DNA of 64,000 bases from Byssochlamys sp. IMV 00236 (Eukaryota; Ascomycota; Eurotiomycetes; Eurotiales; Thermoascaceae), in the NCBI GenBank assembly GCA_001931875.2, contig MSJH02000842.1:62001-126000 (forward strand), read 5' to 3'. The notes under the pieces were generated by a model. The model was given only the letters and a program-made list of their open reading frames with translations. It was not told where the DNA came from and searched no databases. This document shows positions 24,441 to 36,966 of the stretch, piece after piece (the first letter of the stretch is position 1; every line of letters starts with the position of its first letter). A program made the translations under genes and the position numbers.

Positions 24441-25378
24441 CTATTAGCCAATATAGATATTGTAAGCTCTAACTACCTTTTTAAGCTTATTAGCGATATC
24501 TAAGGGCCTATAAATGGTAATACCAATATTAAGTTTCCTCTTAAAGCTTAGATTATTGCCTTATATAGCTAGTCCCTTAGCTTTATTAGAGGATAATAGT
24601 GCTAACTATGCTAGCGGTGCTATAATTAGGTTAATATAGAATATATTAATCTCTTTATACTTATTAACTAGACCTAAGTGTGTTTTTTATAGAATAGTCT
24701 ATTCCTTATTTATAGTATTAATTGCCTAAATAAAGATAAAGTTAGTATTTATTAAATAGGCATATAGATTTATTCCTTAATAGTTAGGCTTAAAGAGATA
24801 ATTATAATCTTCTGCGAGATATTTTTTAAAGTATATTAAAATATATATAGAACTGTTTAGTAGTACTACTATTTTATATATAGAATAGATTAATTATAAT
24901 AAATTATAATTTAATTTTATAGTAATTATTAGTAGGATATAGATATTCTTAACAGTAGTATAGGCTAAAGTAGTAAGATATATTAATATACTATAGCAAC
25001 TTATTATATTAATTTTAAGCAGAAAGTTTACTTTAAAATAATTAACTAAGTAGGCTTTAATTTTAAGTTAAAGTATTATTAGCTCAAAATAATAGATAGC
25101 TGGATAATCTAATATAAGTTAGATATAGGCTAATAAGTTATATATTATAGGTTTTATTCTATTAATCTTTATTTTAGATATATAATAGATTTTTGCTTGT
25201 AGTATAACTTATTTAAAGAATATCTTATTAATTATTATTATAGAGCAATCTGAATTTAAGCAGATTAGCTTTGCCTTAATACTGCCAGTAATATATACTT
25301 TTATTATAGTATAATACTATCTATAAAAGATATATCCTAAAGGAGCTTACTTAACTAGGGATTTAGTAATAATAAGTT
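24440..25378 (-). pseudogene. pol: G1-b protease region (degenerate)
   Basis: Reading the minus strand, the aspartic protease motif Asp-Ser-Gly-Cys-Ser survives as Asn-Ser-Asp-Cys-Ser, with the triad at 25248-25256. A long, mostly readable frame follows down to about 24480. At about 24440-24465 the sequence jumps from the position equivalent to 47228 of G1-c to that equivalent to 48468, so the RT palm is absent. CopA copy 1 interrupts the element on the right at 25379. Confidence 0.75.
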
Positions 25379-25516
25379 CTTGGAGCTGACGAAGATGCTT
25401 AATTGAGGAAGCTATCTAGGGGGAAGCTGAACTGATCTATCTGGCCACTACTCTAATGACTAAGCTAACTGCTGGCGCGGGCGACTACTACTGGAGCCCC
25501 TAGGGGCACTGAAACA
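25379..25516 (-). repeat. 3' LTR of CopA-1
   Basis: This 138-bp LTR reads TGTTTCAGTGCCCC from its 5' end on the minus strand. The polypurine tract abuts it at 25517-25526. It differs from the 5' LTR (30221-30358) at nine positions: seven are CpA/TpG to TpA, one is CpG to TpG and one is a transversion. Confidence 0.92.
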
Positions 25517-25576
25517 CCCCCTTTGACTGCGCTAGCAGACAGCCTGATTGCCTAATCAGGTAATTTATTTAACCCT

Positions 25577-28500
25577 TTAAACATCTAGTTTCCTCAACTT
25601 TATAAGCTCCTGAAACTCCTCAAATTTAATATAATCTAGTGGCTTTGTCAGGCTATCCGCTGGATTCATTTTACCGTCAATTTTCTATAGTTTGATCGTG
25701 TTATTAGCTGCTGTAGATCAAATAAAAAAATAGTAATTATTTAGCCATTTAGTAATCAGTTTATAACCCCTATTTCTAATTAAAATCATAGTATTTACTG
25801 CATTAGTCCAGACGGGTATAGAGATCTCTAGATTTTATTTAAGATCTAGGGCGTAGGCCAGCTTTTTTATAAATATAGCTTCTTTTATTATAGAATCTAA
25901 TATACAGAATTTAGCAATTATTATTAATAGAGCTATTATTTGCTGCTTCTTACTAGACTAGCTAATAGATACCCCTTTATATAGGATTATAAATACTTTA
26001 GTTAAAATCTTGTTGGGGTTATTTTAGTAACTAGTATTTATATAAACTTTAATACCTATATTAGGATCTGCTTCTAATTTAATACTATAGTTAGAAGCTT
26101 GGCAGATATATTATAATAGATATTTTATTATTTTAATATCTTTATTATTTAGATTACTTACCTTTTATTATAAGCGGTTTATAGCTTAGGCTAGATCTAG
26201 CTATATTTTAATTGCTAACTAGCTTAACTTTCTAATAAGGGTTTAATATTTAATTTTAATATCCTTATTAGCTAGTTCCTCTAAAATCTTCGGTTTATAT
26301 ATTAATATTATAGGGACTTAGATTCTCGTCGGTTTATTATTATAGAAGCCGGAGTCAGTTAAAATAGCTGATATATAGTTAGCTTAGCTTATAGTAATTA
26401 TTCTCTATTTCTAATCTTTATTAAGCTTGTAACCTAAGAAGTTAGAGGGTTTATTAAAGATCTTTATATTAAAGTAACTGCTTAAAATTGTTATAAATAT
26501 ATTAATATCCTCTTTTATAGATGCTGCTACAAGTATATTATTAATATAGATAATAATATACTATTCCCTGTCTAATATAAGAATATATAGATCTTCTTCT
26601 AGTGGCATAAAACCTATATTATAAAATTTATCTATAAGCGTTATATTCTATAGATTAGTAGATTCCTATAGTTTATATAGGGCGCAATAAAATAGATAGA
26701 TTTAATATTTCTTTATAGTAAATCCTATTAGCTATTATATATAGATTTATTTATTATTTAGTAGGGCGTTTAAATAAGCTGTAATAATATTATATTGAAT
26801 CTAATATAACCTGTGTATAGTAATAAGGGTTAGAAATAGTTTAATAGCTGTCTCGCTTACTACTGGGCTATAGAATTATTTATATCTAATAGTTTGCTAA
26901 AAGTTACTATAAATTATTTATTTAGCTCTATATTCCTTTAGAAAGCTATTAGTGTTAGTCTTAATATTATATACTTATTTCCTTAATAGGATTTTAATAT
27001 CTTTATTATTTAAATAAAGGACTAATAATTAGATCTGCTTAGTTTTAAGCTTCTATATTTAAGTCTCTATAGCTTATTGCTAATTATTAGCCTGCGGGGA
27101 TTTAACTGCTTATTTATAGATACGGGGGATTTTAACTTTATAAGCTTATATAGGTTGTAGAGCTAGGGCTAAGATACTATAATATTTACCCTTTTTAGTC
27201 TTTATTACTTTCTTTGCTTAAGTTACTTAAATATCATAAGCTTACTTATCTTCTAGCTAGGTGACTAGCTTTCTATCCTATATTAATTATAATATTTTCT
27301 CTATTAATTCTCTTATAAATTGTAAGCTAATTAGATTAGTATAATTAATATCTTTATATTCCGCAGGATTAGTATTATAGAAATCTTTTTATAATAGATT
27401 TAGAGAGGTCAGGATATCTTCAGATAGAGCTTAGTTAATTAGCTTATTTATCTAGGCATTTAGATTACCTATAGCAAGTTGGATAATATCTATATTCTTT
27501 TATATTTCTAATAATTACTATTTAATCTATTATTTAATCTGGGATATAAACAATAGAGTTCTAATATATTATTAGATAGTATCTTTAACTATTTAATAGA
27601 TTAAATCGACTATTTATAGTTAATTCTTAATATATTGTCTTAGAATAGGTATTTCTGCTCTACTAGTAGTAGGCGCTAGACTCTTTAATATAGGATTTTT
27701 TATAATTGCAAGAGTTAATAGATTATTAGGATCTTTAAAAAATATAATATCTTTAGAGTATTTAATCTCTCCTATTTTAGGGATCTAGACCTTATAGATA
27801 TAACTATTATCTCCTTTATATTTGATTAAGTGTCCAATTTAGGCATAAAGTGCTATTTTAAATGCTTGCTTCCTGTCTTTTTTAGGTATATAGAGATATA
27901 CTTAATAGCCCTAAACCTATAAGTATTTTAAGGAGGGGTTTTTATTTAATATATTAAAATATTTCTTCTATTTTATAATAAGAGGTTTAGTTTTATTTTT
28001 TTACAGCAGTCTATTTATAATATAGATAGCAGTCTTAATTATAAATAGCTAGAGGTTTTTTAGGAGTCCTAAAGCTATTATTATTATATAAGCTAATAAG
28101 TTAAGATATCTTTTATAACATTCTAAAGTGCTATTACCCTCTGGGGTTTATAGAGATATTAGTTTAATCTTTAGTCTTTTAGCTTTAGTCTAAGACTTAA
28201 AGTTTAGGAATTCTCTCCTGCTATTAATTCTCTAGTATTATAGGTAATTATCTATTAGTAAGATGTTTTTAATCCCTTTAGCAAAAGAGATTATATATTT
28301 TAAAGCTTTATCTTTTAATTTTAATATATAGATAAATTATATTCTTATAGCATTATCTATAATAATAAGATAATTAGTATATTCCTGAACTTTTAGCAGC
28401 TTTATAGGCTGGGTATTTATATAGAAAAATTCTGCTAGTTATAATATATAGGACTGGAGATCTCTAAATACTAGTTGCTTTATCTTTACTATATAATATG

Positions 28501-30200
28501 CTTTATAATAAAAGTCTATATCCTTAGTAAGTTAGATAGCCATAGGGTTTAATTTAGTAATAGCTTTAAGCTTTATAATACTAGTATATCCTATTCTCCT
28601 ATATAGGAGTTCTAATAATATTATTAGTATAGCAATCTATCTGTAGAGCTTAAGCTATAGAATATCTTTATTTTTATATATATATTTAATAATCTAATTA
28701 ATATCTATATCTACTAGTCTATTATTTTGAGAGTTATACTATATTTTATATAGTATTTTGTTTTAGATTATAGAGAATAGATAGTATTTCTACTTTAGCG
28801 TATATAGGGCGTAAATAAGAATATTATTTATATAACTGCTGTTAAGCTTAAGGTCTAGTCTAATAATACTTTTGCCTTTACTTTTGCCTAGAATATTATT
28901 AGTATAGTTATATTTATATTATTATTTTTCTTTAGGGGTAAAGTCCCTATATTTAATAAACTAGGACTTATTATTGTATATATTTTTATATGCTCTTAAA
29001 TCTACTATCCAGCTAGTTAATAGGACAGGTGTTACTAAAACTATTATCCTTATAAAGCTATTAAAATCTTTTTTTTCTTTATTTTATTTTTATAGATTAG
29101 AGTTGACTTTTTTTTAATTTAGCAGAGTCTAGATACTCCTTAATAGGTATTATTAATTAGAGACTTTTTTTTAAGGTAATAGCAATCTGCAGAGTTATAT
29201 TTAAATATATAGCAATATCTATATTTACCTTTAAAAAATAGCTTCTTCTCACATATCTTATAAGTAAAGTTTAAAGGGTCTTTACCTAAAGATAGATTTT
29301 TTAATAATTTATTTAACTGCCTGATCTCCTAAATAAGAGTCTTATTTATAGATATAATAAGGACTGCTTAAGTGCTCTTATAAGATCTAGCTTAATTAAT
29401 GGCTTTAAAGCTGAGTTATTAGAATTCCTCTATTATTATATCTATTAAGAGTTTATTCTGCTAAGCCCACTTAATATAATAAGAGTTAATCTAAGCTAAT
29501 ATTTTAGATTTAAGCTATTTAAGCATTAATATTACTGCACTAAAAGGTAAGAGAATTAAGCCTATATTATTTAATTTTATTATGCGATCTCTAAATTTAG
29601 TAATATATTGTTTAATTATTCTATATTAAGATCTGGTTATAATAACAGCTTATTAAAATATAAAGAATCTGCCTAAAGTTAAGCTGTAGTTAATAATCTT
29701 TTTAATTGCTTTAATATATTTATTTATATAGATTAGTTTATTCAGCATAATTCTAATAGTTTTAATTAGCTTATAGTCTATCTAACCGCTAATCTAGCTC
29801 TTTACTATTAAGCTAAGCTTCTTCTATATCTTATAGACTTTAGCTCTGTCTTAAAATATAAGTCTCCTAATAAATATATTAATCAGGTCTTTATAATCTA
29901 TAATTTTAAGGACTTCTTTAACTAGCCAGAGCTAGTTATTAAAATTACTGTTATTAATTAAATATTTGGCTATTATAAGTATTTTATCCTATATAATCTT
30001 TAGCAGCTTTAATCCTTAATAAATTATAATTGCTAGAGCTGTTGGGAGGGTTAATGCTAGAGATAGGGTTATTATCTTAAAGGATCGGTCTATTCAAGGG
30101 TAAAGATCTGTTAGTTTAACTCCTTATCTGGGTATTGTTTAATTGAAGTTAAATTAAAGCTCTAAGGTATCCGGCTTGTCTATTTAAAATAGTAATGAGG
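25577..30200 (-). pseudogene. CopA-1 gag-pol polyprotein (degenerate)
   Basis: This is the remnant of the copia polyprotein. The gag zinc knuckle of form CX2CX4HX4C is at 29182-29223: two cysteines remain, while the first Cys and the His now read Tyr. The RT box Tyr-Val-Asp-Asp reads Tyr-Ile-Asn-Asn at 26537-26548, followed by an intact Ile-Leu-Val-Ala. The C-terminus is well preserved, with Asn-Pro-Ala-Asp-Ser-Leu-Thr-Lys-Pro-Leu, the usual copia RNase H ending, about 80 bp before the stop at 25577-25579. Many stops elsewhere make it inactive. Integrase lies by position around 27500-28700, not individually resolved. Confidence 0.85.
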
Positions 30201-30206
30201 CTGAGC

Positions 30207-30220
30207 CGGGCTTATAACCT
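30207..30220 (-). other. CopA-1 primer-binding site
   Basis: Directly inside the 5' LTR the minus strand reads GGTTATAAGCCCGG, where a tRNA primer would anneal. The CopB element has a closely similar AGTTATAAGCC at 51840, so both families probably use the same or a related tRNA. The tRNA is not identified. Confidence 0.55.
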
Positions 30221-30358
30221 CTTAGAGCTGACGAAGATGCTTAATTAAGGAAGCTATCTAGGGGGAAGCTAAACTGATCTATCTGGCCACTACTCTGCTG
30301 ACTAAGCTAACTGCTAGCGCGGGCGACTACTACTAGAGCCCCTAGGGGCACCGAAATA
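30221..30358 (-). repeat. 5' LTR of CopA-1
   Basis: This 138-bp partner of 25379-25516 is slightly more mutated, with TGG to TAG type changes. It is followed by AGTT and then by G1-b sequence. Confidence 0.92.
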
Positions 30359-30362
30359 AGTT

Positions 30363-33342
30363 ATAATATAGCCGTAGCTATTTATATAATAATAGGTAAT
30401 GCAATATTAGATAATGCGATATTAGATAATATAATATCAGAGGCTTTAATAATAAGAAAATGCGATATTAATTTTTAATAATAATTAGTATTATATAGAT
30501 AATATAATTATAGAGCTTATTATTTAATTAGAAGACTGCCTAGTATAGCTAGTATTTAAATAGAGGAGTAATTTACGGTGCGGTATAATTAATATAAGTA
30601 TTATAGTTATTTTTAATATAGTCTATATATTAAGGATTATTATATTTACCTTAGTAACTATTTTAATAGTAATAGCTATTATATTTTTTAAAAAAGTTAA
30701 TTAGATCTAGGGTCTGATTAAGAGGTGCTATATTATATACTTCTAAGCTAAGTATATTATAACCTTATTGACTATAATTCTTATCTATAGTATTTATAGC
30801 TTAACCTATTCTAGTGTTTATATAGGCTGCAGCTTGCGATTATATTAAAAAAGAAAGATCTTAATTATTATTTCTATATTATTAGGAGTAGTTTTTATTT
30901 AGGGCCTAATACTAATTTTAGTTATTATATTATAGGAATTAGCATAGCTATACTAGGGGTTAGCCTGTATTCTATATCTAATATTATTATATTTATATAT
31001 TAGACTAATTTAGTCGGTAAGGTATTTTATAGCCTTAACTTCTAGTCTTTCTATCTCTAATCTGGTTATTAGTATTAGTATTATATTAGTTCTGCCTTAG
31101 TGCGACTAGAAAGGGAGAATAATAAGAAAAGGGAGTTTTTTAGTTATTATAATTATATTATTAGTAATAATATCTATTCTTATCTGCTTATTTTTACCAG
31201 ACAGTATATGCTTTTTTAATATATTTAATAAAGTTAGAGAGTATAGTGTTAAGTTATAGTACCTATATATCTTATTTCAAAGATAGTAAAAATTTATTTT
31301 ATGTAACTAAAAGCTAACTATATATCTTAATAAAGCCTGTAGTATGTAATAGTTATAATACTTATTAAATAAACCCTTAGGGTATTTAACCTGCAGCGAT
31401 ATCTTACATAATATAGCATAAAGATTCTAATTATCTTATTACTATAGTAGTATTAAGCTTAAAGTGCTTTATTATTATAGAGATCTATCCCTCTTTAATT
31501 AGGTAATTCTATAGGAAGTTATAATTATTATTAGATAATTCTGCTATATACTATTATAATATAAGGCCTTATAAAAATCTTTAGATATAGCCTTAGACTA
31601 GGGCTTCTCCTTTTATTATAGTTAAGTTATAAATATAATTAATAAAAATATATATATTCCTATAATATATATAATTACCAACTATAACTATTAGGCCTAT
31701 ACTAATATAGTCTATATTGCTAAAGTTAGAATAAAAGTATCTTAGCTCTATCTGCTTCTATAGTATACTATTAATTATAGCGCTTATTAGTATCCCTAGG
31801 GTAAATCTAGTATTTAGGTTTGCTAAAGAATTATAGTAAAGATTTTAATTTTAAACTAGTTATTATTATTAATCTTACTGTTATTAATGCTATTATTATT
31901 AGTATTAGTATTGCTATTATTAATAGCTGGGTTAGCTATTATTCTAAGCTATATTATTTTGCGCTATATTATTCTAATTTATAAGATATTTTATTATTTA
32001 GCAATTTTAGTCTAATATAACCCTTATATTTTTTATTATTTACTGATTTGATTCTATTATCTGCTAGAATATCTTTATTAATATAGTATTAGAGTTAATA
32101 GCTAGTAGTGCCAGAGATATAGCTAGGTTAGTAATATTTACTATATTATTAATATTTGCTACTAGCCGTGCTAAGATTTTATCTAGATAATATAGCAGTA
32201 GATCTAGGAAAGAATATAATAGGTTAAATAAGGCCCTTTAATATCTAGCTCCCTAGCTCTAGAAAATAAAATTCTAAAATCTAAGAATTAGATTAAGTAA
32301 GGCTAATTAAGGGGATATAGCAATTAGAATTTATAACCTAAATTACTTCTATTAGTATTTATCTTATAATAAAGTTATAAAGATGCTATAAAAATATATA
32401 GAATATAGTTTACCTAATAGCTATATAAGTTCTAATATAAAGTTAGTTAAGTCTGCTATAGCAGATTACTATTTTTAAAAAGTAAGATATTCTATTAATA
32501 TTATTATAAATCTGAGAAAGTCTTTAATAGCACTATAAAGGATAAACTGATCTATTACCTATAATATAGGAAATATAAATTATTTTACTTAAGGAGGTAA
32601 TACCTATAGCTTAATCTAAAATACCTTAATATAAGCTAATAAAATATACTTTAAAAAATTATATCCTAGATAATAGGATAAAATAAAATTAATAAAATTA
32701 ATGGTTTTATAGTTAAGCTAATCCTTAAACTAAGAAGTTATTATTTAAAAAGCTGCTAAACTATATATAAGCTCTAATATTTCTCTAGATAATATAGGGA
32801 GATATTAGCTCTAATTTATCTCTTCTAAAGGCTAGCTTATTATAGAGGCTTAATTTTAGCTTTTCTAGGCGAGATACCTAATAAGAGAGATTAAAACTAG
32901 ATTATAATAATACTGAAGATAAAAATAATAAAACTAATAATATAATATAGGATTCTAATAAAAAAGGTAGGGCTTTAGATATAAGTATTCTTAGCTAACC
33001 TATAGTATCCCTAGGTGTAGGATATATAAAGAGATAGCTTAACACAAATATTTTAATAAGAGATATTAATTTAGGGCTAACGGAGGCAGAACTAGATAAT
33101 ATTGAGATAAATCTTAATAAAAAGGATAGGTAATATAAAGACTTTTTAATAAAAAGGATAAGTAATATAAAGACTTCTAATAATAATAGATAACTTTATA
33201 TATAATAGGGAAGAGACTGCGGATAACTTACTAGCATCAGGAGCTAGCTTAATAATTAAATAATATAATAGATTACTATAATAGTTTTTAGGATACTCCT
33301 AATAATAGTTAGGCCCTAGATAACCTTAATATATTACTAAAT
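30363..33342 (-). pseudogene. gag: G1-b gag and gag-pol junction (degenerate)
   Basis: This minus-strand G1 sequence lies between CopA-1 and the 5' LTR. It is collinear in reverse with 2923-6330 of G1-a. The pentapeptide repeat region is at about 31935-31990, with three units. Base composition is less extreme than in G1-a. The segment 30510-31150 corresponds to the gag-pol spacer seen at 45360-46100 in G1-c. Confidence 0.75.
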
Positions 33343-33506
33343 TATTATAGTATAGGGGATAAAAAAGTTATCCTTCTATTAGCTATATAAGGAAGTAACT
33401 ATATAGCTAATTATTGCCTGAGGCTTCTATACCTTATATCTTTATGCCCCATTAAGGTAGCAGGCAGGCGACGCTAAGGTAGTATTATATACCTATGTCT
33501 ATGTTA
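33343..33506 (-). repeat. 5' LTR of G1-b
   Basis: This 164-bp partner of 22286-22449 ends CTATGTTA on the plus strand, followed by the TSD ATTAT. The stem-loop arms are intact. Confidence 0.88.
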
Positions 33507-33511
33507 ATTAT

Positions 33512-34983
33512 TATAGGCCTTATACTTTAGTTCTTTATTAGAGGCTCTTCTAAATATATTAAAGCTATTATTATTCTTAGAGTTATTATTAGCGCTAGAG
33601 GCATTTGCAAAATTTTTAAGTTTTTTCTTTACTCTTAACTATAAAAGAGAATAATAGCTTTAGTCTTTTAAGGGGTTTAAGTCTCTTAAGGAAGTTCCTA
33701 TATTTAGTTCTAGCATTAATTATAAATAAAGCTAGTTAATTATTAATTACTTTTTAAGGGCTTAAAAAGATATTTATAAAGGTATTAGACCTTATTAATT
33801 ATTATAAGCCTTAAAAAGATAGGTCTTAAACTAGCAGTCTAGGGGAAATAAAATATTATAATTCTTTTACTGCGCTAATTACTACCTTATACTTATATTT
33901 TTAAAGTAAGATTAGATAATTAATTAGCTGCGATATTACTATATTATCCCTAAAAATTTAGAGAAAAGATAGCGAGGTAATAGTAATATAAAGCTAGGGA
34001 TTACTTAAGTATAAATAATAATTAATAACCTTGCTATTAATTTATATAATCTGCCTAATATCTAAGGCTTAGATATTAATCTAATATTTATTTTAAGGAA
34101 TATTGCAGGCAATATAAAAGGTATTATAGATTATTTAATTATTAACCTTATTATTATATATAGTAATCTTAATAAAAAAGATTAAATATTTGCTATTACT
34201 ATTAGGGGTTAGGTCTATAACTTAGCCTATAACTTACCTACTGAAAAATAGCGTTGGCGGTATTAATTAAGGGATTAAATTAGTATACTTTTTAGAGTTA
34301 AGATTGCCTTTATAAGGAGAATATAAATTAGCCTTAATTATAATCTTAGGAGGGTTTAGCTTATTCTGCCTTAATATTAAGATCCCTAATATTATAGCGA
34401 TAGCATTAATATAAAACTAAATATTACTATTAATATAATAATTAATTATAAAATTAATTATATCTATATAGATTAAGTTCTTAAGGAATATATAGTCTTT
34501 AACTATTATATAGATATTAAAAATCTAGTTTATAGCTTATAATATAAGCAGATAAATATATAGTAGTATAATAATGCCTGTAATAGAGCAATAATTAATA
34601 TTAATAGAGCTAAATATAATAAAGAATATAATAGAATATAGTATAAAGATAATAAAAAAGACTAATAGTATTATAATCTTAAGAGAAAATAATATATATT
34701 AGAATAAAATAATAGCAGGTAAAATATCTCTTATATATAGTAATTAGTAAGTATAATCTTAGAGAGTTATAATCTTAAGCTATAATTTTAATTTTAAGCG
34801 CTATAATTTTAATAGTATAGCCTTATACTCCTTATTATTTTATATTAATAATAAGGCCCTAATATCTTTTTTATAGCAGTATTATTTAATTTAATAAAGT
34901 CTAATTCTATTAAATTTAATAGCGCAGTCCTTATTAAGGGTAATAAATCTAAGGCTAAAAAATATAGCTAATAATAGATTTAA
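33512..34983. other. Helitron 3' region with possible opposite-strand frame
   Basis: This 1.47-kb stretch lies downstream of the helicase stop. On the plus strand, 34294-34980 reads in one frame with only TAA/TAG interruptions, giving a peptide rich in Tyr, Asn, Arg and Lys with no domain I recognise. Many fungal Helitrons carry additional genes, so a cargo gene is possible, but the long readable frame could also be chance. Nothing recognisable lies in 33512-34290. Before G1-b inserted, this sequence was continuous with 21729-22285. Confidence 0.4.
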
Positions 34984-36719
34984 CTATATAATAGAGAAGT
35001 ACTAAAAAATCTTTAGATAGACTTTATTTATAATAACTTAAGCTTTATTATTTAGAAAAAAGAGTACTAATAAATTCTAAGCTTAAGTTATTTATAATAG
35101 AGTAATATAAAACTAATTATAGATAAAGATAAGGATATATAAATTAATCCTAATATATTAAAAAAACTATCTTTAAGACTTATTAATAGTTATAGCAAAT
35201 GCTAAGTATATAGAGAACTAAAGATAATATAATATAAAGTAGAACTCCTTTAGAGCAGTTATTAGCTTTATTAAAAAATAAGGTAAGTCTTCTTATTAAA
35301 TTTACTACTATTAAGCTAAATCTTAAGATAATAAATAATTATATATAGTAGGGTTAAGCAGGTATTATTATAGAGTCCTTTTAGGGAATTTATATTATAT
35401 ATTAGAATAAAAGAAGTCTCTATCTTTATTTATAGCTTATCTAAAGAGATCTTTAAGGAGATAATATTATAAAGGGTTTTAATACTAATCTTTTTATTAG
35501 GGAGATTATTATTAAGATTATAAGTATCTATAGAATATAATATAATTATATCCTTAGGGAATTAAGCTAATAAATAAGCATTAATAGATTTAATATCTAT
35601 ATTCTAAGAGGTTAAGATAGCATAGCTATAGAAGAAATCTAGATTTTAAGAGATAGTCTATAAGTAATCTAGTAAGTAGATATAATTAATAAATTTATCT
35701 ATATTAATAGTCTAGTAAATAAAGAATAGTAGTAAGATATTATTAATAAACTGGGGCTTATAATTAAGCTAAGATAATTACTTAACTAACTAATAATTTT
35801 TAGGGTTAGTTATCTTTAGCTATATATTCTCTATAAATAATAATACCTGGGACTAATTAAAGATCTAGCTATATTAAAGATTTATTCTTATAATCTCTAT
35901 CTAATTATTATAGGGAATAATAGGTAGAATTTATTAGAAGTTACCCTTTAAGATAATTAGAATATTACTAAAAGGCTTCTTATATCTAGGCAGATTATAG
36001 TAAAGGTCTTAAAAGGTTTAATTTATAATATTATAAATATAACAGTATATTATAGTTGTCTTATTCTAAATAATTAAAAATATTATCTAGATTAACTCTG
36101 CTAAATAGGTGCTATAGTTAATAAAATAGGTTAATTATTTATTAATATTAATAAGAATATAAAATTATTTATAAGTAATATAATTCCCAGAGAGAAATAA
36201 TATAGTAATCTCTATTAAGGCAATATATAAAATAATCTTATCTTAAGATTATAGATAGCAATATAATATAATATAAAAAAAGATTTTCCTTATACTTTTA
36301 AGGCTATAAAAAAAGAAGTAAGTATTAGTTAAGGTATTTATAATAGCCTTTATAATTATATTAAAAGCCTAATATTAGTTCTAATTTAACTATAGGATAA
36401 AGATTTTTACCTGTTAAATCTGCTAAATATAATTATAATTAGTCTTATATAAGATCTCTAGATTTAGAGTAGTCTAGTTTTAATTATTAAAATAGGAAGT
36501 TAAAAATCCTATAATATCTTTTTTTCTCCTTTAAGATTATTTATTATAAGGAAGAGGCTATAATTATAATAGGAAATATAGTCTAGGGTAAAATTATATT
36601 ATAATTAATTGCGCTTAATCTAATACTAGAGATTATTATAGATATTATTCTTATATTTCTCCTAGAGCCTATTAATATTAAAAAGGTCCTTAAAAGTTAT
36701 AACTATAAAAAGTAACTGC
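34984..36719 (-). pseudogene. Helitron helicase domain (degenerate)
   Basis: This is the C-terminal Pif1-family helicase of a Helitron Rep/helicase protein, which would have unwound DNA during rolling-circle transposition. The Walker A box Gly-Pro-Gly-Gly-Thr-Gly-Lys-Thr reads Ser-Leu-Lys-Ser-Ile-Arg-Lys-Ile at 36282-36305. The Gly-Asp-Phe-x-Gln-x-Leu-Pro-x-x-Pro motif survives near 35911-35953, with Asp as Asn. Near 35150-35200 the frame reads Leu-Ala-Phe-Ala-Ile-Thr-Ile-Asn-Lys-Ser. The last helicase motif, His-Gly-Gln-x-Tyr-x-x-Leu-Ser-Arg, reads Tyr-Asn-stop-Phe-Tyr-Ile-Thr-Leu-Leu-stop near 35103-35132. The stop is at 34986-34984. The upstream part of the same gene continues at 39760, beyond the G3 insertion. 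Confidence 0.85.
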
Positions 36720-36966
36720 TAATATTATAGCGCTAACCTAGCACTTATACAGTAAGGAGACGGAGCGGGAAATTAACCGGCAGAACTCTTAACTGCTTAT
36801 ACTATTTAAAAGTAGTTAGGAAATAAAAGATCTTATAAATAAAAGAATTAAGATTCTTTCTCTAAATTCTTTTTTTTTTTCTCTCTCTAGCTTAAAGTTC
36901 TCTATTATACTATTTTACTAGATTAAAAGCTTTAATAAATCTAATTTAATCTGCTTAAGCATAATA
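36720..36966 (+). repeat. 5' LTR of G3
   Basis: This 247-bp LTR starts TAATATTATAGCGC, matching TAATATTACGGCGC at 39514. It ends near GCATAATA. The polypyrimidine tract near 36870-36890 is shared by both LTRs. Confidence 0.87.

Larger units (their letters stand above)
25379..30358 (-). mobile_element. CopA copy 1, Ty1/copia element inside G1-b
   Basis: This is a 4,980-bp copia element on the minus strand with 138-bp LTRs and direct repeat AGTT (25375-25378 and 30359-30362). A 5-bp AAGTT reading is possible if the terminal A is shared. Domain order on the minus strand is gag with zinc knuckle (29182-29223), then integrase by position, RT (26537-26548) and RNase H, which is the copia order. 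It is the innermost and least mutated element: its C-terminal coding end and both LTRs keep near-normal base composition. Confidence 0.92.
22286..33506 (-). mobile_element. G1-b gypsy element, inserted in the Helitron
   Basis: This minus-strand G1 copy has both LTRs, each 164 bp, and a perfect TSD ATTAT (22281-22285 and 33507-33511). It carries CopA copy 1 at 25379-30358. Without that insert it is about 6.24 kb, some 1.25 kb shorter than G1-c, because the RT core is missing (junction near 24440-24465). Gag runs from about 33340 down to 31150, the protease lies around 25250, and integrase fills 22450-24400. It is less mutated than the plus-strand G1 copies, in line with a later insertion. Confidence 0.9.

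Noticed and set aside
33512..36719. A Starship-type captain (tyrosine recombinase) or other new DNA transposon
   Set aside because: The minus strand matches Helitron helicase motifs from Walker A to the last motif in order, which explains the coding part without a recombinase.
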